From an uncultured Clostridium sp. (lineage in GTDB: Bacteria > Bacillota > Clostridia > TANB77 > CAG-508), in the NCBI GenBank assembly GCA_946404215.1, contig CAMJCT010000001.1, positions 192,031-256,030 on the forward strand: a DNA stretch of 64,000 nucleotides, given 5' to 3'. The notes below the pieces were generated by a model. The model was not told where the DNA came from, made no database searches, and worked only from the letters and a program-made list of their open reading frames with translations. Shown here piece by piece: positions 27,737 through 38,441 of the stretch. A program made the translations under genes and the position numbers. Each line of letters begins with the position of its first letter. The first letter of the stretch is position 1.

Positions 27737-28717
27737 TTATTCCTTTTTTTTCTTTTCTTGCTCAATATATTGATTTATTTGGTCTAGTATGTCTCGTGTT
27801 TTAGATATTGAATCTTCTTGTTCTTTGTCTACTTCAATATTATTTATTAGTGTTTCTGGAATCTCTTCTTCGTTATTAATAACTTTTTTTAATCTGTCTA
27901 TATCACTATTTTCTTGTTTTTTTAAAACTTCTTTGTTTGGTCTTTCTGTAAATTTTGCAGTTTGGGTTGGTTTAACCTTTCTTGGTTGCATAACATTTAT
28001 AGTTCTATTTTTTAAGCTTTCTGCTGAAGTTGAACCGTAGTAATAAGATTGTTCATATCTTTTAGATGAAAGCGTTATTTTATTTACAACTACACCTGCT
28101 ATTTTTCCACCAACTTGTACAATATTATTTATTATTCTTCTTAAATCTTCTTTTTTAGTTTCTTTACTTGATGTTACAATTAATGTAGAGTCTACTAACC
28201 TTGCTAGAATTAAAGAGTCTGTAACTAATTGACTTGGTGTTCCATCTATTATAACAATATCACACATATCTTTTAATTGTTCTAGTAGGTTTACCATTTC
28301 TGGAGCAATTAAAAGTTCAGATGGGTTAGGTGGTATGTTTCCAGCTGGAATTAAATATAAATTTTCTACTTCTGTTTCTTGAATATAATCTGCTAATTCT
28401 AGCGTTTCATCTTCATTTATACCTACCCCTGATAAATAGTTAGAAAGACCTGGCCTAGGAGATACCCCAAAAATTGTATATTGTCTTCCTTTTCTCATAT
28501 CTGCATCTACTAAAATTACTTTTTTCCCTGCTTGTGCAAATGTAACTGCTAAATTAGAAGAAATCCAGCTCTTACCTTCTCCTGGAAATGTAGATGTAAC
28601 AAGAAGTGTTTTTAATTTACCCTTTGTATTCATAAATTGTATATTTGTTCTTAATGTTCTAAAAATCTCGGAAATAGGAGATTTTGGATCTTTAAATACT
28701 ATTAATTCTTTTTTCAT
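27737..28717 (-). CDS. cpsD: CpsD-type bacterial tyrosine kinase
   Basis: BY-kinase that partners the CpsC membrane activator. Walker A TSTFPGEGKSW (about 41-51), Walker A' VILVDADMRKG, Walker B DIVIIDGTPSQ. A YEQSYYYGS tyrosine cluster sits at about residue 220 and not at the extreme C-terminus; the roughly 100-residue tail after it is Lys/Glu-rich and has no Tyr cluster apart from single residues, which is unusual for the family. 326 aa, longer than the usual 230. Starts 5 nt after the cpsC stop, so they are co-translated. Confidence 0.9.
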   Translation of the reverse strand: MKKELIVFKDPKSPISEIFRTLRTNIQFMNTKGKLKTLLVTSTFPGEGKSWISSNLAVTFAQAGKKVILVDADMRKGRQYTIFGVSPRPGLSNYLSGVGINEDETLELADYIQETEVENLYLIPAGNIPPNPSELLIAPEMVNLLEQLKDMCDIVIIDGTPSQLVTDSLILARLVDSTLIVTSSKETKKEDLRRIINNIVQVGGKIAGVVVNKITLSSKRYEQSYYYGSTSAESLKNRTINVMQPRKVKPTQTAKFTERPNKEVLKKQENSDIDRLKKVINNEEEIPETLINNIEVDKEQEDSISKTRDILDQINQYIEQEKKKKE

Positions 28718-28722
28718 TTCTT

Positions 28723-29466
28723 TTACCTCATTTTCCTTTTACTTTTACTTTTTCTTTTGTTCTTATTTTTTTGTGCTTCTATATTATAAACTGGAATAGA
28801 CGCTAAAACAGGAAGTTTGAATTCTGCTTCTACTTCTTCTGCTGTCTTTATAGTTGTATCTAACATGTTTGCAATTAAAACATAAGCTGAGGATAAAACT
28901 AAACCTGCTAATCCAAACACTATAATATCTCTTTGATGATTAATATTTGAAGGATAGTTTGCTGGTTCTGCCTTATCTACTATTTGAATATTATCTATAT
29001 TATAAATCTCTTTTACCTTTTCTGTAAATACTAATGCAATTTCATTTGCAATTTTGGCAGCATGTGCAGCATTTTCGTCTGTTACTGTTATTTCGATTAA
29101 TTCTGTGTCTTTAACAGAACTAACTTTTATATGATTTCTTAATGAATTTTCTTCTACATCTATATTAAGGTTTGATATAACTTGTCTTAATATGTTTTTA
29201 CTTTTTACTATTTCACTATATGTTGCAACTAGTTTTGAGTTAACTGTTACTTCTGTAGCTGTAGTACTTGTTATTGACGATGATTGAGCTACATCATTTT
29301 TAGCTGTAGTTGCAAGTACTAGAGTAGTTGATGACTTATACATTGGCTTTGTGAATCCCACTGTATATACTATACCTATTAGCATAAAAAATAATACTAC
29401 TAATATAATTTCTATTTTCTTGTTCCAAAAAATATTAAATAATTCTTTTAAATCTAATTCTTCCAT
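28723..29466 (-). CDS. cpsC: CpsC/Wzz-type chain-length regulator
   Basis: Polysaccharide co-polymerase and kinase activator. 247 aa; TM1 at about 17-36 (IILVVLFFMLIGIVYTVGF), extracytoplasmic Wzz domain, TM2 at about 185-205 (IVFGLAGLVLSSAYVLIANML), and a short very basic C-terminus (KNKNKRKSKSKRK). The P-x2-P-like element near TM2 is reduced (AEPANYPS). ATG 29466 follows AAGGGGGAAAA. First gene of a cpsC-cpsD-cpsB operon with its own promoter, and after a terminator that closes the upstream gene ugd. Confidence 0.9.
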   Translation of the reverse strand: MEELDLKELFNIFWNKKIEIILVVLFFMLIGIVYTVGFTKPMYKSSTTLVLATTAKNDVAQSSSITSTTATEVTVNSKLVATYSEIVKSKNILRQVISNLNIDVEENSLRNHIKVSSVKDTELIEITVTDENAAHAAKIANEIALVFTEKVKEIYNIDNIQIVDKAEPANYPSNINHQRDIIVFGLAGLVLSSAYVLIANMLDTTIKTAEEVEAEFKLPVLASIPVYNIEAQKNKNKRKSKSKRKMR

Positions 29467-29516
29467 TTTTCCCCCTTATTATATTACCTATTTTCTTTTG
29501 TATAAGATACTAATAT

Positions 29517-29545
29517 AGTATACATTTTTATTAAAAATTTTTCAA
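29517..29545 (-). promoter_or_regulatory. cpsCDB promoter (TTGAAA-17-TATACT)
   Basis: -35 TTGAAA at 29545-29540, 17-nt spacer, -10 TATACT at 29522-29517; about 50 nt before cpsC. Confidence 0.8.
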
Positions 29546-29558
29546 GTTTTTTGGTGAA

Positions 29559-29591
29559 AAAACAAGATATTTTATTTAAATATCTTGTTTT
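29559..29591 (-). terminator. Terminator downstream of ugd
   Basis: Perfect 14-bp stem AAAACAAGATATTT / AAATATCTTGTTTT, followed by T-run on the minus strand. It separates the sugar-synthesis genes from the cpsCDB promoter. Confidence 0.8.
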
Positions 29592-29657
29592 GCTTGAATT
29601 CTTGCGAAAATTTAATGTTCTTTAGTATGTTTTCTCTATAGATTTGAATTATTAATT

Positions 29658-30824
29658 CTAATCTCTTGCAAATAAATCCCTTGTATAAACCTTTTGTTTT
29701 ACATCTTTAAAGTTTTCATCTAATCTATTAACAATGATTACATCAGATACCTTTTTAAATTCATCTAAATCTCTAATAACTCTACTATTGAAAAAATTGT
29801 CTTCTTTTAAAGTTGGTTCATAAACAACAACTTCAATACCTTTTGCTTTAATTCTTTTCATAACGCCTTGAATGGCACTTGCTCTAAAATTATCGGAACC
29901 AGATTTCATTGTTAGTCTATAGACACCCACTACTTTTGGCTTTTTAGATAAAATCATATTAGCAATATGGTCTTTTCTTGTTCTATTGGCTTCAACTATT
30001 GCACTAATAATATTTTCTGGCACGTCTTCATAATTTGCTTTTAACTGCTTTGAGTCTTTTGGTAGACAGTATCCTCCAAATCCAAATGATGGATTATTGT
30101 AATAGTTTCCAATACGTGGATCCAAGCATACACCGTCAATTATATCTTTAGTGTTTAAGCCTTTTAATTCTGCATAGGTATCTAATTCATTAAAATATGC
30201 AACACGTAATGCTAGAAACGTATTAGCAAATAATTTTACTGCTTCTGCTTCAGTTGATTCCATATATTTAACTACTACATCTTCTTTTAAACAACTCTCT
30301 TTTAATAAATTAGCAAATATTTCTGCTCTTTTGCTCTTTTCACCAACAATTATTCTAGATGGATAAAGATTATCATATAGTGCTTTACCCTCTCTTAAAA
30401 ATTCTGGTGAAAACATAATATTATCAATATTGTATTTTTCCTTCATGGATTTAATGAATCCAACAGGTATTGTTGACTTAACAACCATAGTTGTATCTAT
30501 ACCTAATGATTTAACTTTTTGAATAATATCTTCCACTGAAGATGTATCAAAATGATTTAATTCTGGATCATAATTTGTTGGGGTACTAATTATTACATAA
30601 CTTGCTCCCTCAAATGCCTCTTTATAATCCAATGTTGCTTTAAGATTTAGCTCTTTTTCAGCAAAGTATTTTTCAATATACTCATCTTGAATAGGACTAA
30701 TTCTATTGTTTATTTTCTCTACTTTTTCTGGTATAACATCTAATGCTACTACCTCATTTTTTTGGCTAAGTAATGTGGCTAGAGATAAACCAACATAACC
30801 GGTTCCTGCTACTGCTATTTTCAT
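29658..30824 (-). CDS. ugd: UDP-glucose 6-dehydrogenase family
   Basis: Oxidises a UDP-hexose (most likely UDP-glucose to UDP-glucuronate) with NAD+. 388 aa. N-terminal Rossmann motif [17 protein letters not shown], substrate loop [15 protein letters not shown], catalytic Cys in [18 protein letters not shown] (about 248-265), C-terminal UDP-binding domain with [16 protein letters not shown]. The UDP-glucuronate epimerase-like gene at 39.7 kb in the same locus fits a glucuronate/galacturonate-containing polymer. It starts 1 nt after the FrhB-like gene's stop. Confidence 0.92.
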   Translation of the reverse strand: MKIAVAGTGYVGLSLATLLSQKNEVVALDVIPEKVEKINNRISPIQDEYIEKYFAEKELNLKATLDYKEAFEGASYVIISTPTNYDPELNHFDTSSVEDIIQKVKSLGIDTTMVVKSTIPVGFIKSMKEKYNIDNIMFSPEFLREGKALYDNLYPSRIIVGEKSKRAEIFANLLKESCLKEDVVVKYMESTEAEAVKLFANTFLALRVAYFNELDTYAELKGLNTKDIIDGVCLDPRIGNYYNNPSFGFGGYCLPKDSKQLKANYEDVPENIISAIVEANRTRKDHIANMILSKKPKVVGVYRLTMKSGSDNFRASAIQGVMKRIKAKGIEVVVYEPTLKEDNFFNSRVIRDLDEFKKVSDVIIVNRLDENFKDVKQKVYTRDLFARD

Positions 30825-30825
30825 T

Positions 30826-32040
30826 TTATCTCCTTTTTGATTTTTCTTTCAATTTTTTTAATATTTTCTTTATTCTATTCTTTAATACTTGTATATTATG
30901 GTGTTTATTCTTTTTTTTAAAGAATCTTTCTATTGCTTCATATCCATGACAATTATACTCTTCTAATACTTTATCTAAATCATCCGGACGACTTGTTGGC
31001 GAGTTTAATTGCCTATTATATTTTTTAATATTTTCAGTAGATGATTCAAACAATAAAAACTCTTCTCCACAACTATCAATTAATCTTTTTCCTTTAATAG
31101 AATTGACCATTATGCATGAAATTCCATCATGAATATTCACTTTATTTAATAGATCACTATGAACCTTATCAAATCCCCAATAATCACCTATAGTTATATC
31201 ACCAATTCTTGATTCACCTGCATATGGGCATTTATAACAACTTTCTCTAAAAAAGTACCCTTTTTCAAATAAATAATAATATGATGATTCGTTAAAAAAC
31301 AAATCCTTAGTTTTTATAACATTACTATTTCTCTTTTTATATTTTATATATCCGACATTGTTCCAACCATATTCTTTTGTCCTGAAAGCAAAATCTGTTA
31401 TAATACAATTATTCTTTTTATTGTAATAATCAATATATTCATTAAACATCTTCTGACTTGGAGTACCATGGCATATTATTTCTATTGTAACTAAATTATC
31501 ATATTCTTTTTTTAAGAAGCCTTTTAATGCTGATATTTGACAGGGTGTTCCAGAAAACAATATTTTGTCTCCTGTCAATAACCCTTTTTTTATATCTACC
31601 AATGCATTTGATATTGAACTTTGTACATATTTTGAACCATACATTTTTTCAACTATATTATAATCATTAGTTAATACATGCTCCGCAATATATTTTTCAT
31701 TTTTAAAATAACCTATACATCCACATATTTTCCAACCTTTGCTTAAATATTTTCTTGCTATTGTTGAAAAGACGCCTCCAGAAGTTGATTTGTTAAGTAA
31801 ATCTTTACTTTTTGTTATCGCTGCATACCCTTCAACAGTTTTTAAATTACACTTTTTTTTCTTAAAATTACATAAACTTGAACAAATTCCACAATCAACA
31901 CATTTTTTTTCATCTATTGTTGGATATAAAGAACCATTACAATCTGTAAAAATATTTATAGCTTTTTGTGGACAAGCAATTCTACACAATAAACAACCAC
32001 AACATTCAGTTTTATCCTCTAAATCTAATCTTTTTTTCAT
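30826..32040 (-). CDS. Ferredoxin + F420 hydrogenase beta-subunit-like protein of capsule loci
   Basis: 404 aa. Two 4Fe-4S ferredoxin clusters at the N-terminus ([17 protein letters not shown] about 13-29 and [13 protein letters not shown] about 46-58), then the FrhB N- and C-terminal domains ([62 protein letters not shown]). Proteins of this type travel with polysaccharide pyruvyltransferases in surface-glycan loci, as here (33.6 kb). The reaction in that setting is not established; a redox step on the glycan or its precursor is inferred. Confidence 0.85.
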   Translation of the reverse strand: MKKRLDLEDKTECCGCLLCRIACPQKAINIFTDCNGSLYPTIDEKKCVDCGICSSLCNFKKKKCNLKTVEGYAAITKSKDLLNKSTSGGVFSTIARKYLSKGWKICGCIGYFKNEKYIAEHVLTNDYNIVEKMYGSKYVQSSISNALVDIKKGLLTGDKILFSGTPCQISALKGFLKKEYDNLVTIEIICHGTPSQKMFNEYIDYYNKKNNCIITDFAFRTKEYGWNNVGYIKYKKRNSNVIKTKDLFFNESSYYYLFEKGYFFRESCYKCPYAGESRIGDITIGDYWGFDKVHSDLLNKVNIHDGISCIMVNSIKGKRLIDSCGEEFLLFESSTENIKKYNRQLNSPTSRPDDLDKVLEEYNCHGYEAIERFFKKKNKHHNIQVLKNRIKKILKKLKEKSKRR

Positions 32041-33501
32041 TTAATCTACCGCCTTCTTTTTTAGTAACTTTTTTAAATACTCCATAATCAAATTGTCTTT
32101 CTCTTTTAAAAAGAACAACATTGAAATTAAAACATATACTATGACTCCGATTATTATTTCACCAATAAGCATTAATACATTCGTAGGTGTGAAACAATCT
32201 ATAATGTATACAACAATTGTCATAACTGCACTTGGTAATAGATACGGTAAAAACATTCTATTATATTTAAGATGATTTACTTTATCCTTTGTATATATTA
32301 TTTGCATCAAGCATACAACTATTTCTGATATCAATGTACCAATTGCTACTCCTATTGCTTCAAATCTATAAACTAAGACTAAGTTGGCAATTAAATTTAC
32401 AAATGCTCCTATTACCATTATTGTTGTATATGCTTTATCCTTATGATTTGGCATTAAATACTGTGTTCTAATAATACTTGCATACGTAGAAAAAGGTAAA
32501 GAAAATGCCAATATTTTAATTAATTCACCACATGGTGCAAATTCTTCTCCCCAGAAAATACATGAAAATTTATCTGCAACACTGAACAATCCAAAAGACA
32601 TGCCAAGTGCCAGCCACTCCATATACTGAAATGATAATTTCATATATTTTTCTGTTTTATTAACATCATTATTAGATTTAAGATTTGACATTCTTGGCAA
32701 CATTACAGTGCTAAATGAAAAAATAACAGTCAAAGGAACAGTTATAATTTTATCTGCATTCTCATATAATCCTGTTTGAACTTTTGTACTAAAAAAGCCT
32801 AGCATTATTTTATCCATATAATGGAACATACTTAAAGCAATAACTGGAATGAATAAAATAAATAATGGTTTTAAATGTTGTAAGCTTTTTCTTATTTTAG
32901 GTATATGAATTGAAACATATTGTAGCAAGTATTTCCACATTATTACTTGCGTTAAAACCATACCTACAGACATGATTACAGTATATATCCATAGGTCTGT
33001 TGGTTTTTTTACAAATACAAAAATACATACTACTGTTATTATTTTAATTAATGAACTTGTTAATGCTGTAACCTTAAATTTTTCTATTCCAAAATAAAAC
33101 CAACTAATATCAAATAATGTTGAAACAATATTTAATACTTGTATTTGCGAAATTAATGCATTGTCTTCAACTATAAAAAATGAATAAAATGCATATAAAA
33201 CAACAGAAACAACAGAAACAAAAATATGTGCAAACAATAACTCATTAAATTTTTCATTTAATTTTTCTTTATCATCTTTTACTGCAGCAATTGTACGTGA
33301 GCCATGGTATTTTATTCCTAATGCAGCAAAAAGCTGAAAATAATACGCAATAGCATATGATAATGAATAGATACCAAGTTTTTCAGCACCTAAAACTCTT
33401 GCAATATATGGCGACGTTAATAAAGGCAAGAATAATATTAATAATTCATAAATTGATTGATAAAGAAAATTTTTCTTAATTCCATCACTTTTAGTCTTCA
33501 T
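32041..33501 (-). CDS. Polysaccharide flippase, Wzx-like
   Basis: 486 aa, about 12-14 TM helices over the whole length, of the MOP (polysaccharide transport) superfamily; it moves lipid-linked repeat units across the membrane. N-terminal motif KKNFLYQSIYELLILFLPLLTSPYIARVLGAEKLGIYSLSY is typical. The C-terminus ends in a basic stretch KKLLKKKAVD. It lies between the FrhB-like gene, which follows its stop by 1 nt, and the pyruvyltransferase upstream. Wzx plus Wzy plus CpsBCD indicates a Wzx/Wzy-dependent pathway. Confidence 0.9.
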   Translation of the reverse strand: MKTKSDGIKKNFLYQSIYELLILFLPLLTSPYIARVLGAEKLGIYSLSYAIAYYFQLFAALGIKYHGSRTIAAVKDDKEKLNEKFNELLFAHIFVSVVSVVLYAFYSFFIVEDNALISQIQVLNIVSTLFDISWFYFGIEKFKVTALTSSLIKIITVVCIFVFVKKPTDLWIYTVIMSVGMVLTQVIMWKYLLQYVSIHIPKIRKSLQHLKPLFILFIPVIALSMFHYMDKIMLGFFSTKVQTGLYENADKIITVPLTVIFSFSTVMLPRMSNLKSNNDVNKTEKYMKLSFQYMEWLALGMSFGLFSVADKFSCIFWGEEFAPCGELIKILAFSLPFSTYASIIRTQYLMPNHKDKAYTTIMVIGAFVNLIANLVLVYRFEAIGVAIGTLISEIVVCLMQIIYTKDKVNHLKYNRMFLPYLLPSAVMTIVVYIIDCFTPTNVLMLIGEIIIGVIVYVLISMLFFLKEKDNLIMEYLKKLLKKKAVD

Positions 33502-33559
33502 ACTTTATAAACATCTCCATAATATCTAGTTTAGAATAATTATTTAATTTATTCATGTA

Positions 33560-34654
33560 CTAATCCCCCTTATCTATTTGACTAATTAAGTATTCGCTTG
33601 ACTTGCTTCTTAGCTTAGCAAGGTTTTTATTTATATCGTCATAATCTATACTATTTGCTAGCATATCATTTAATCTTTTTTCAACGCTGTCATTAATATT
33701 GTATGAAATATTCAATTCTTTTAATAAATCTAATACCTTAAAACTATTATTTCTAACAATTAAAGAAAATTGTTTATTCATTATAATTGAAAAAACAAGA
33801 CCATGGAATGTATCCGTAATAACATATTTTGCGTTTGCAAACATTTCAACAAATTCTTTTGGATCAGCATTTACATTTTCATCACACCATGCATGATAAT
33901 AACCAACAGAAACTATTTTTAAATTATTGTTTTTACCAATTTTCTTTATTCTTTTTACTTCGCTTTTTTTGTTTAAATTGGATTGATATGAGTAGATTAA
34001 TATATACTCTTTATCTTTCCATCCATAATCATTCCATTCTTCTTTTTCTTTATTAAAACCATACAAAAGTACAGGATCAACATTTTTTGTTGCATTTTTT
34101 ATATTACATTTGTTTTTTAAAATTTTATAAGTATTATCATCTCTATAACCAATTCCACTCATTTTATTAACTAAATTTATGATTTCATCTTTTTTTTCAA
34201 ATTTCTCAAACGACTCCTCAGTTGTATATCCAAAACAAGCCGCGTAAGAAAAAATATTGTTAGAATGCACATCTTTGCCATACATAAAAGGATTATAACC
34301 TTCATAAAAATCAAAAACCATATCACTTCCTATCATTATATTATCAATTTCTTTATACGTATTATATTTTTTTCCTATTACTAAATAATTCTTCTTAAAC
34401 TCCTCAAAGGATGCCCTCTTTTGAGTGTTCCATTTTTTTAATTTTGTTCTCATTCTTAAATAATTTAAATTAAAATATGACATTTTCCTCTTAATAATAT
34501 CTTTAGTGGTTTCCATAGTTTTAGCACTTCTATCATAATCAAGTAAAATACTGCTAACTCCTTGTTCATTTAAGAAACGTTGAGATGCGTAAGCTTGTAA
34601 TATAGCACCATGATTCAAACTCTTATACCATGTAAGTATACCAACTTTTTGCAT
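33560..34654 (-). CDS. Polysaccharide pyruvyl transferase
   Basis: 364 aa. Adds pyruvate ketals from PEP to sugars of surface polymers. Motifs: GILTWYKSLNHGAILQAYA (residues 4-22), IGSDMVFDF, DPVLLYGF, ILIYSYQS, and VITDTFHGLVFSIIMNKQF (about 283-301), the PS_pyruv_trans core. Lies next to the FrhB-like gene with the flippase between. It starts 1 nt after the polymerase gene's stop, so translation is probably coupled. Confidence 0.9.
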   Translation of the reverse strand: MQKVGILTWYKSLNHGAILQAYASQRFLNEQGVSSILLDYDRSAKTMETTKDIIKRKMSYFNLNYLRMRTKLKKWNTQKRASFEEFKKNYLVIGKKYNTYKEIDNIMIGSDMVFDFYEGYNPFMYGKDVHSNNIFSYAACFGYTTEESFEKFEKKDEIINLVNKMSGIGYRDDNTYKILKNKCNIKNATKNVDPVLLYGFNKEKEEWNDYGWKDKEYILIYSYQSNLNKKSEVKRIKKIGKNNNLKIVSVGYYHAWCDENVNADPKEFVEMFANAKYVITDTFHGLVFSIIMNKQFSLIVRNNSFKVLDLLKELNISYNINDSVEKRLNDMLANSIDYDDINKNLAKLRSKSSEYLISQIDKGD

Positions 34655-34655
34655 G

Positions 34656-36119
34656 TTAAAAATCCTCCTTATTTACTATTTTTTTATTTGATATTAGTTT
34701 TAAAATTATAACAGGGAAAAGAACAAATAATAAATATGGTCTAAAAACTGCATAAAAGCTACTTCTAACACATGATTTTAGTAAAATACCAATAAATAAA
34801 ACAACCATATAATTATTTATTAATTCGTTATTCTCTTCAAATTTTCTGTTTAGACTAATTAAAACTAAGCCCCATAGATAAAATATAATAAATCCAAAAT
34901 ATCTAAAATTAAAATATGCTTCTGCTACCGGTGTACATCCTAACCCGTAACTATACCCAAGATAATCACGTAAATATTGAGATATGTTTCCATATTGATA
35001 CGCTGGATGAACTGACCAAATATTTATGTTAGGCACAATCTCAGTAAATGATATCAGATATGAAGAACCATATCCATAATCATAAACTGTAGGTAATATT
35101 TTCTGAAATTCAACTAAAGACATTAAATTCCAACCTGTATCACTAAAAAAATCTACAACTAAATTATTATCGTTACTATACAAATTTTCATTATTGCTTC
35201 TAGCTATACCAACAAGTCGCATTCCAACCATCAAAAAAACTCCACATACACTAAGAACAATCATGTTTCTTAAGGGAATATTTTTATTTCTGTATATAAC
35301 AAATAAAAGAGCAAATATAAAAAGAATAACTCCTGTTCTTTGTCCTAATAATAACTCACAAATAATATACAACGTTGAAAAAGCTAAAAGTAGTATTCTT
35401 TTAATGAAAAAATTATTTTTATTAAATTCATTTTTCTTACCCCACGCGAAGATTAGTGTTATTATTCCTAGAGGATAAAAGTCAGCGATTTTTGCAAAAA
35501 ACGATGATGTTCCAGTTACTAGAGTATCATATTGCATATCATAGCCTACAGTTTTAATAATACTTCGTAAATTAATAAAAGTAATTAAATATGGAATTAT
35601 AAATATCAAACACAATACTAGTCCAAAAATTGTAATTTTTTTATAAGCTTCTTTCGACTCTATAATATTATATATCTTTTTTTCCTTCTTAAATTTAATT
35701 CTAGTTTTTTTTGTTTTTGGGTCAATTGAAAGCAAAACTACTGAATGTAAAAATGATAGGCAAAGGTATGAAAATAATAATCCTTTGCATAAGTCAACAG
35801 AAGAAAAAAGTTTCATCCATGTTGTTAAATCTCTGTAACCTGCTCCGACATCAAATAACCAAAAGGGTATTTGACCACATAAACAAACAAATAATAATAG
35901 ACTAAATGTAATATATGGAGATAAAAATCGATAATATGCTTTTTTCCAACTAACTATTATATAAATAACAAATATCACACCTATAAGAGACATAAACCTT
36001 AAATTATACAAATGGCTATTTGTTGATAACTCAAAATTTGCCTCAATTATTTGCAAAAAAAGAAACATTATAAAAACACCGATTGATAGTAATTGGTTCG
36101 TTGATATTCTTTTTTTCAT
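34656..36119 (-). CDS. Oligosaccharide repeat-unit polymerase, Wzy-like
   Basis: 487 aa membrane protein with about 11-12 TM helices and one large outer loop (about 295-390: NLMSLVEFQKILPTVYDYGYGSSYLI...CTPVAEAYFNFRYFG). The organisation and neighbours (flippase, pyruvyltransferase, glycosyltransferases) mark it as the capsule polymerase. These proteins are too variable for a specific name. ATG 36119 with a short gap (15 nt) to the upstream glycosyltransferase. Confidence 0.85.
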   Translation of the reverse strand: MKKRISTNQLLSIGVFIMFLFLQIIEANFELSTNSHLYNLRFMSLIGVIFVIYIIVSWKKAYYRFLSPYITFSLLLFVCLCGQIPFWLFDVGAGYRDLTTWMKLFSSVDLCKGLLFSYLCLSFLHSVVLLSIDPKTKKTRIKFKKEKKIYNIIESKEAYKKITIFGLVLCLIFIIPYLITFINLRSIIKTVGYDMQYDTLVTGTSSFFAKIADFYPLGIITLIFAWGKKNEFNKNNFFIKRILLLAFSTLYIICELLLGQRTGVILFIFALLFVIYRNKNIPLRNMIVLSVCGVFLMVGMRLVGIARSNNENLYSNDNNLVVDFFSDTGWNLMSLVEFQKILPTVYDYGYGSSYLISFTEIVPNINIWSVHPAYQYGNISQYLRDYLGYSYGLGCTPVAEAYFNFRYFGFIIFYLWGLVLISLNRKFEENNELINNYMVVLFIGILLKSCVRSSFYAVFRPYLLFVLFPVIILKLISNKKIVNKEDF

Positions 36120-36134
36120 TTTTTCACCTCTAAA

Positions 36135-37220
36135 TTATTCTTTATTATAAATCTTTTCCATTATTTTAACAGTATTTGAAATATTATAATTATTTTTAGT
36201 GATAGTATTGTAAATATAATCTTTATTGTACAATCTTTGATATTTATTTTCAGTAATGTTGTCTACCCATTTGTTGACATCCAAAGGTATAAAAACTACT
36301 AAATTCATTTTGAAATCTACTTTATTTGTTATATTATCCGATACTAATGATGGAAGACCGGCAGTTTGAGATTCAACCAGAGTTACTGGAAATCCCTCAT
36401 ATAAAGATGGCATTATCATCAAATCAGCTGCTTTCATATATTCATTAACATTAGAAATACTTCCTAGTAAATGTACGCAATCCAATAATTGTTTTTTGAT
36501 GATTTTTTCTTTAATAGCTTCAAATTTAAGTCCATCACCAAGCAAATATAAATCAAATTTAACTTTCTTTTTCTTTAGTTCATTTGCTATTTCAACAATA
36601 AATTCATGGTTTTTAGGTTCTACAAATCTTCCAACATGTATAATATTTATTGTAGTTTCTGCTAATCCAAGTTTTTTCATATAATCTTTTTTTTCTTTTT
36701 CATCGTTAACAATAAAATTTTCTAGTATTATTCCATTAGGAATAACTTCAAAATTATTTGTGCCAAATAATTTCAATCCAGCATCTTTCGAACATGCTAA
36801 TAACTTCGTTGAAAACTTTTTAGTGAGGTATCTTCCCAGTCTAAACTTAATTTTTCCTGGAAAAGAAGTACTGTGACTATGACTAATTCTATTTTTTATA
36901 CCACATTTTTTTGCTGCATATATACTAATAAAGGACATCGCATTCATATGTGAATGTACCGCAATATATGGTCCATTCTTTTTTATTACTTCTAAATGTA
37001 ACTTTATGCAATTTTTTAATCCTATTTTTTGAGGACTTGGTATTACAAATATTCTACCACCCATTTTAGTAACTTCTTCTTCATATCCACCTTCTACATT
37101 TTCACGAACAATAAAATCAAATTGTATTTTTTCTCTATCTATATTTCTATAAATGTTCATTACAAGTGTCTCTGCACCACCACGTTGTAAAGAACCTAAT
37201 ATTTGTAATACTCGTTTCAT
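36135..37220 (-). CDS. GT4-family glycosyltransferase
   Basis: 361 aa GT-B fold retaining transferase (glycosyltransferase family 4). MKRVLQILGSLQRGGAETLVMNIYR is the classic N-terminal glycine-rich start; GRFVEPKNHEFIVEIANELKK at about 212-232; the EX7E motif is MPSLYEGFPVTLVESQTAGLP. It transfers one sugar during repeat-unit assembly on the cytoplasmic face; donor and acceptor unknown. 4 nt downstream of the second GT4 gene. Confidence 0.9.
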   Translation of the reverse strand: MKRVLQILGSLQRGGAETLVMNIYRNIDREKIQFDFIVRENVEGGYEEEVTKMGGRIFVIPSPQKIGLKNCIKLHLEVIKKNGPYIAVHSHMNAMSFISIYAAKKCGIKNRISHSHSTSFPGKIKFRLGRYLTKKFSTKLLACSKDAGLKLFGTNNFEVIPNGIILENFIVNDEKEKKDYMKKLGLAETTINIIHVGRFVEPKNHEFIVEIANELKKKKVKFDLYLLGDGLKFEAIKEKIIKKQLLDCVHLLGSISNVNEYMKAADLMIMPSLYEGFPVTLVESQTAGLPSLVSDNITNKVDFKMNLVVFIPLDVNKWVDNITENKYQRLYNKDYIYNTITKNNYNISNTVKIMEKIYNKE

Positions 37221-37224
37221 TATT

Positions 37225-38430
37225 TCACCTCTTTTTTTCTTTTAAAACTGCCAAATTATATAATTTTTTATAAAATTCTTTTCTCTTTTCATCAAGAATA
37301 CTTTTCTCGTATTTTAAAGCTTTGTTGTAATTCTTATTTCCAAGTTCAATCATATTACTCCAATTAGATAATAATTCTTTTATTTTATTTGCATATTCTT
37401 CCGGTGTTCTCTTCTCTACTAAACAATTTTGATCTAACAACTCTACAATTCCATCCACTGGGCTTGAAATACAAGGTAATCCTACAGCCATTGCTTCAAT
37501 TATAGTTCTTGGTAACCCTTCAGATTCTGTAGGGAATACTAGTAAATGACTTCCTTTTAAGTATTCAAATATTTTTTGTTTGTCTTTAACAGCTCCTGTA
37601 AATAGAACATAATTATCTATATTTAATTCTTGTGTTAATTTTTCAAACTCTTTTCGTTTTTTTCCATCGCCTATTAATGTTAACTCAACTTTAAAACCAT
37701 CATCTATTAATATTTTTGTTGCCTTTATTAATATATTCTGTCCTTTTCTATATGTATCCATAAAACCTGTATGAATAATCTTGTACACGCATGGTTGATT
37801 ATTTTTATTCCAATCTCTTAATTCTATATTATTTTTGTCCAATTCAATTGTTGAATAACTTGCCGTAAAAAATTCGTTTGTTTCCCTTCCAATAATTTGA
37901 CTCATACATGGATATTTTTTTTGTAAAACATAATCTGTAACATAGGATACTCCATTTGCTTTTTTACATATTTTCTTTGCAATATTATCTATTTTTTTAT
38001 TTAAAATATCCTTTATAAATCCTTTTCCTTCAATCATCTTATCTGCAGAAATCATGAATTCAATTCCTAACACTTTATCTTTCTTTAGCACTTCATTATA
38101 TGTAAATAACGATAATGGTGTTGGAACTCTATATAGGACAACATCAGCTTCATCAACATATTTTCCTACTAGTTTTCTAATTTTAAATAAATTTCTTATC
38201 AGCCCTTTTATCCCATAAAAATTTGGCAATTGTCTGAATGAGACAGATGGACCACTAATCTTAAGTTTGTATTTTCCATCGTTATTATTATCAGTTCTTC
38301 CACATACTATAATTTCTGAAAATGTTGACATATAACGTTTTAAAAAATTATAATCAACAACTCTGTCACACCAAACATCACCATTATTATCGATAAAGAA
38401 ATGACTCTCTAATATTAGTAATAATTTCAT
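37225..38430 (-). CDS. GT4-family glycosyltransferase (second)
   Basis: 401 aa from ATG 38430, which follows AAAAGGGGGAAAT; a longer frame from 38457 overlaps the previous gene and is rejected. GT-B fold: HTGFMDTYRKGQNILIKATKILI near 233, LTLIGDGKKRKEFEKL, and the EX7E motif FPTESEGLPRTIIEAMAVGLP. It probably adds another sugar of the capsule repeat unit. Upstream neighbour is the phosphoribosyltransferase-like gene. Confidence 0.9.
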   Translation of the reverse strand: MKLLLILESHFFIDNNGDVWCDRVVDYNFLKRYMSTFSEIIVCGRTDNNNDGKYKLKISGPSVSFRQLPNFYGIKGLIRNLFKIRKLVGKYVDEADVVLYRVPTPLSLFTYNEVLKKDKVLGIEFMISADKMIEGKGFIKDILNKKIDNIAKKICKKANGVSYVTDYVLQKKYPCMSQIIGRETNEFFTASYSTIELDKNNIELRDWNKNNQPCVYKIIHTGFMDTYRKGQNILIKATKILIDDGFKVELTLIGDGKKRKEFEKLTQELNIDNYVLFTGAVKDKQKIFEYLKGSHLLVFPTESEGLPRTIIEAMAVGLPCISSPVDGIVELLDQNCLVEKRTPEEYANKIKELLSNWSNMIELGNKNYNKALKYEKSILDEKRKEFYKKLYNLAVLKEKKR

Positions 38431-38441
38431 ATTTCCCCCTT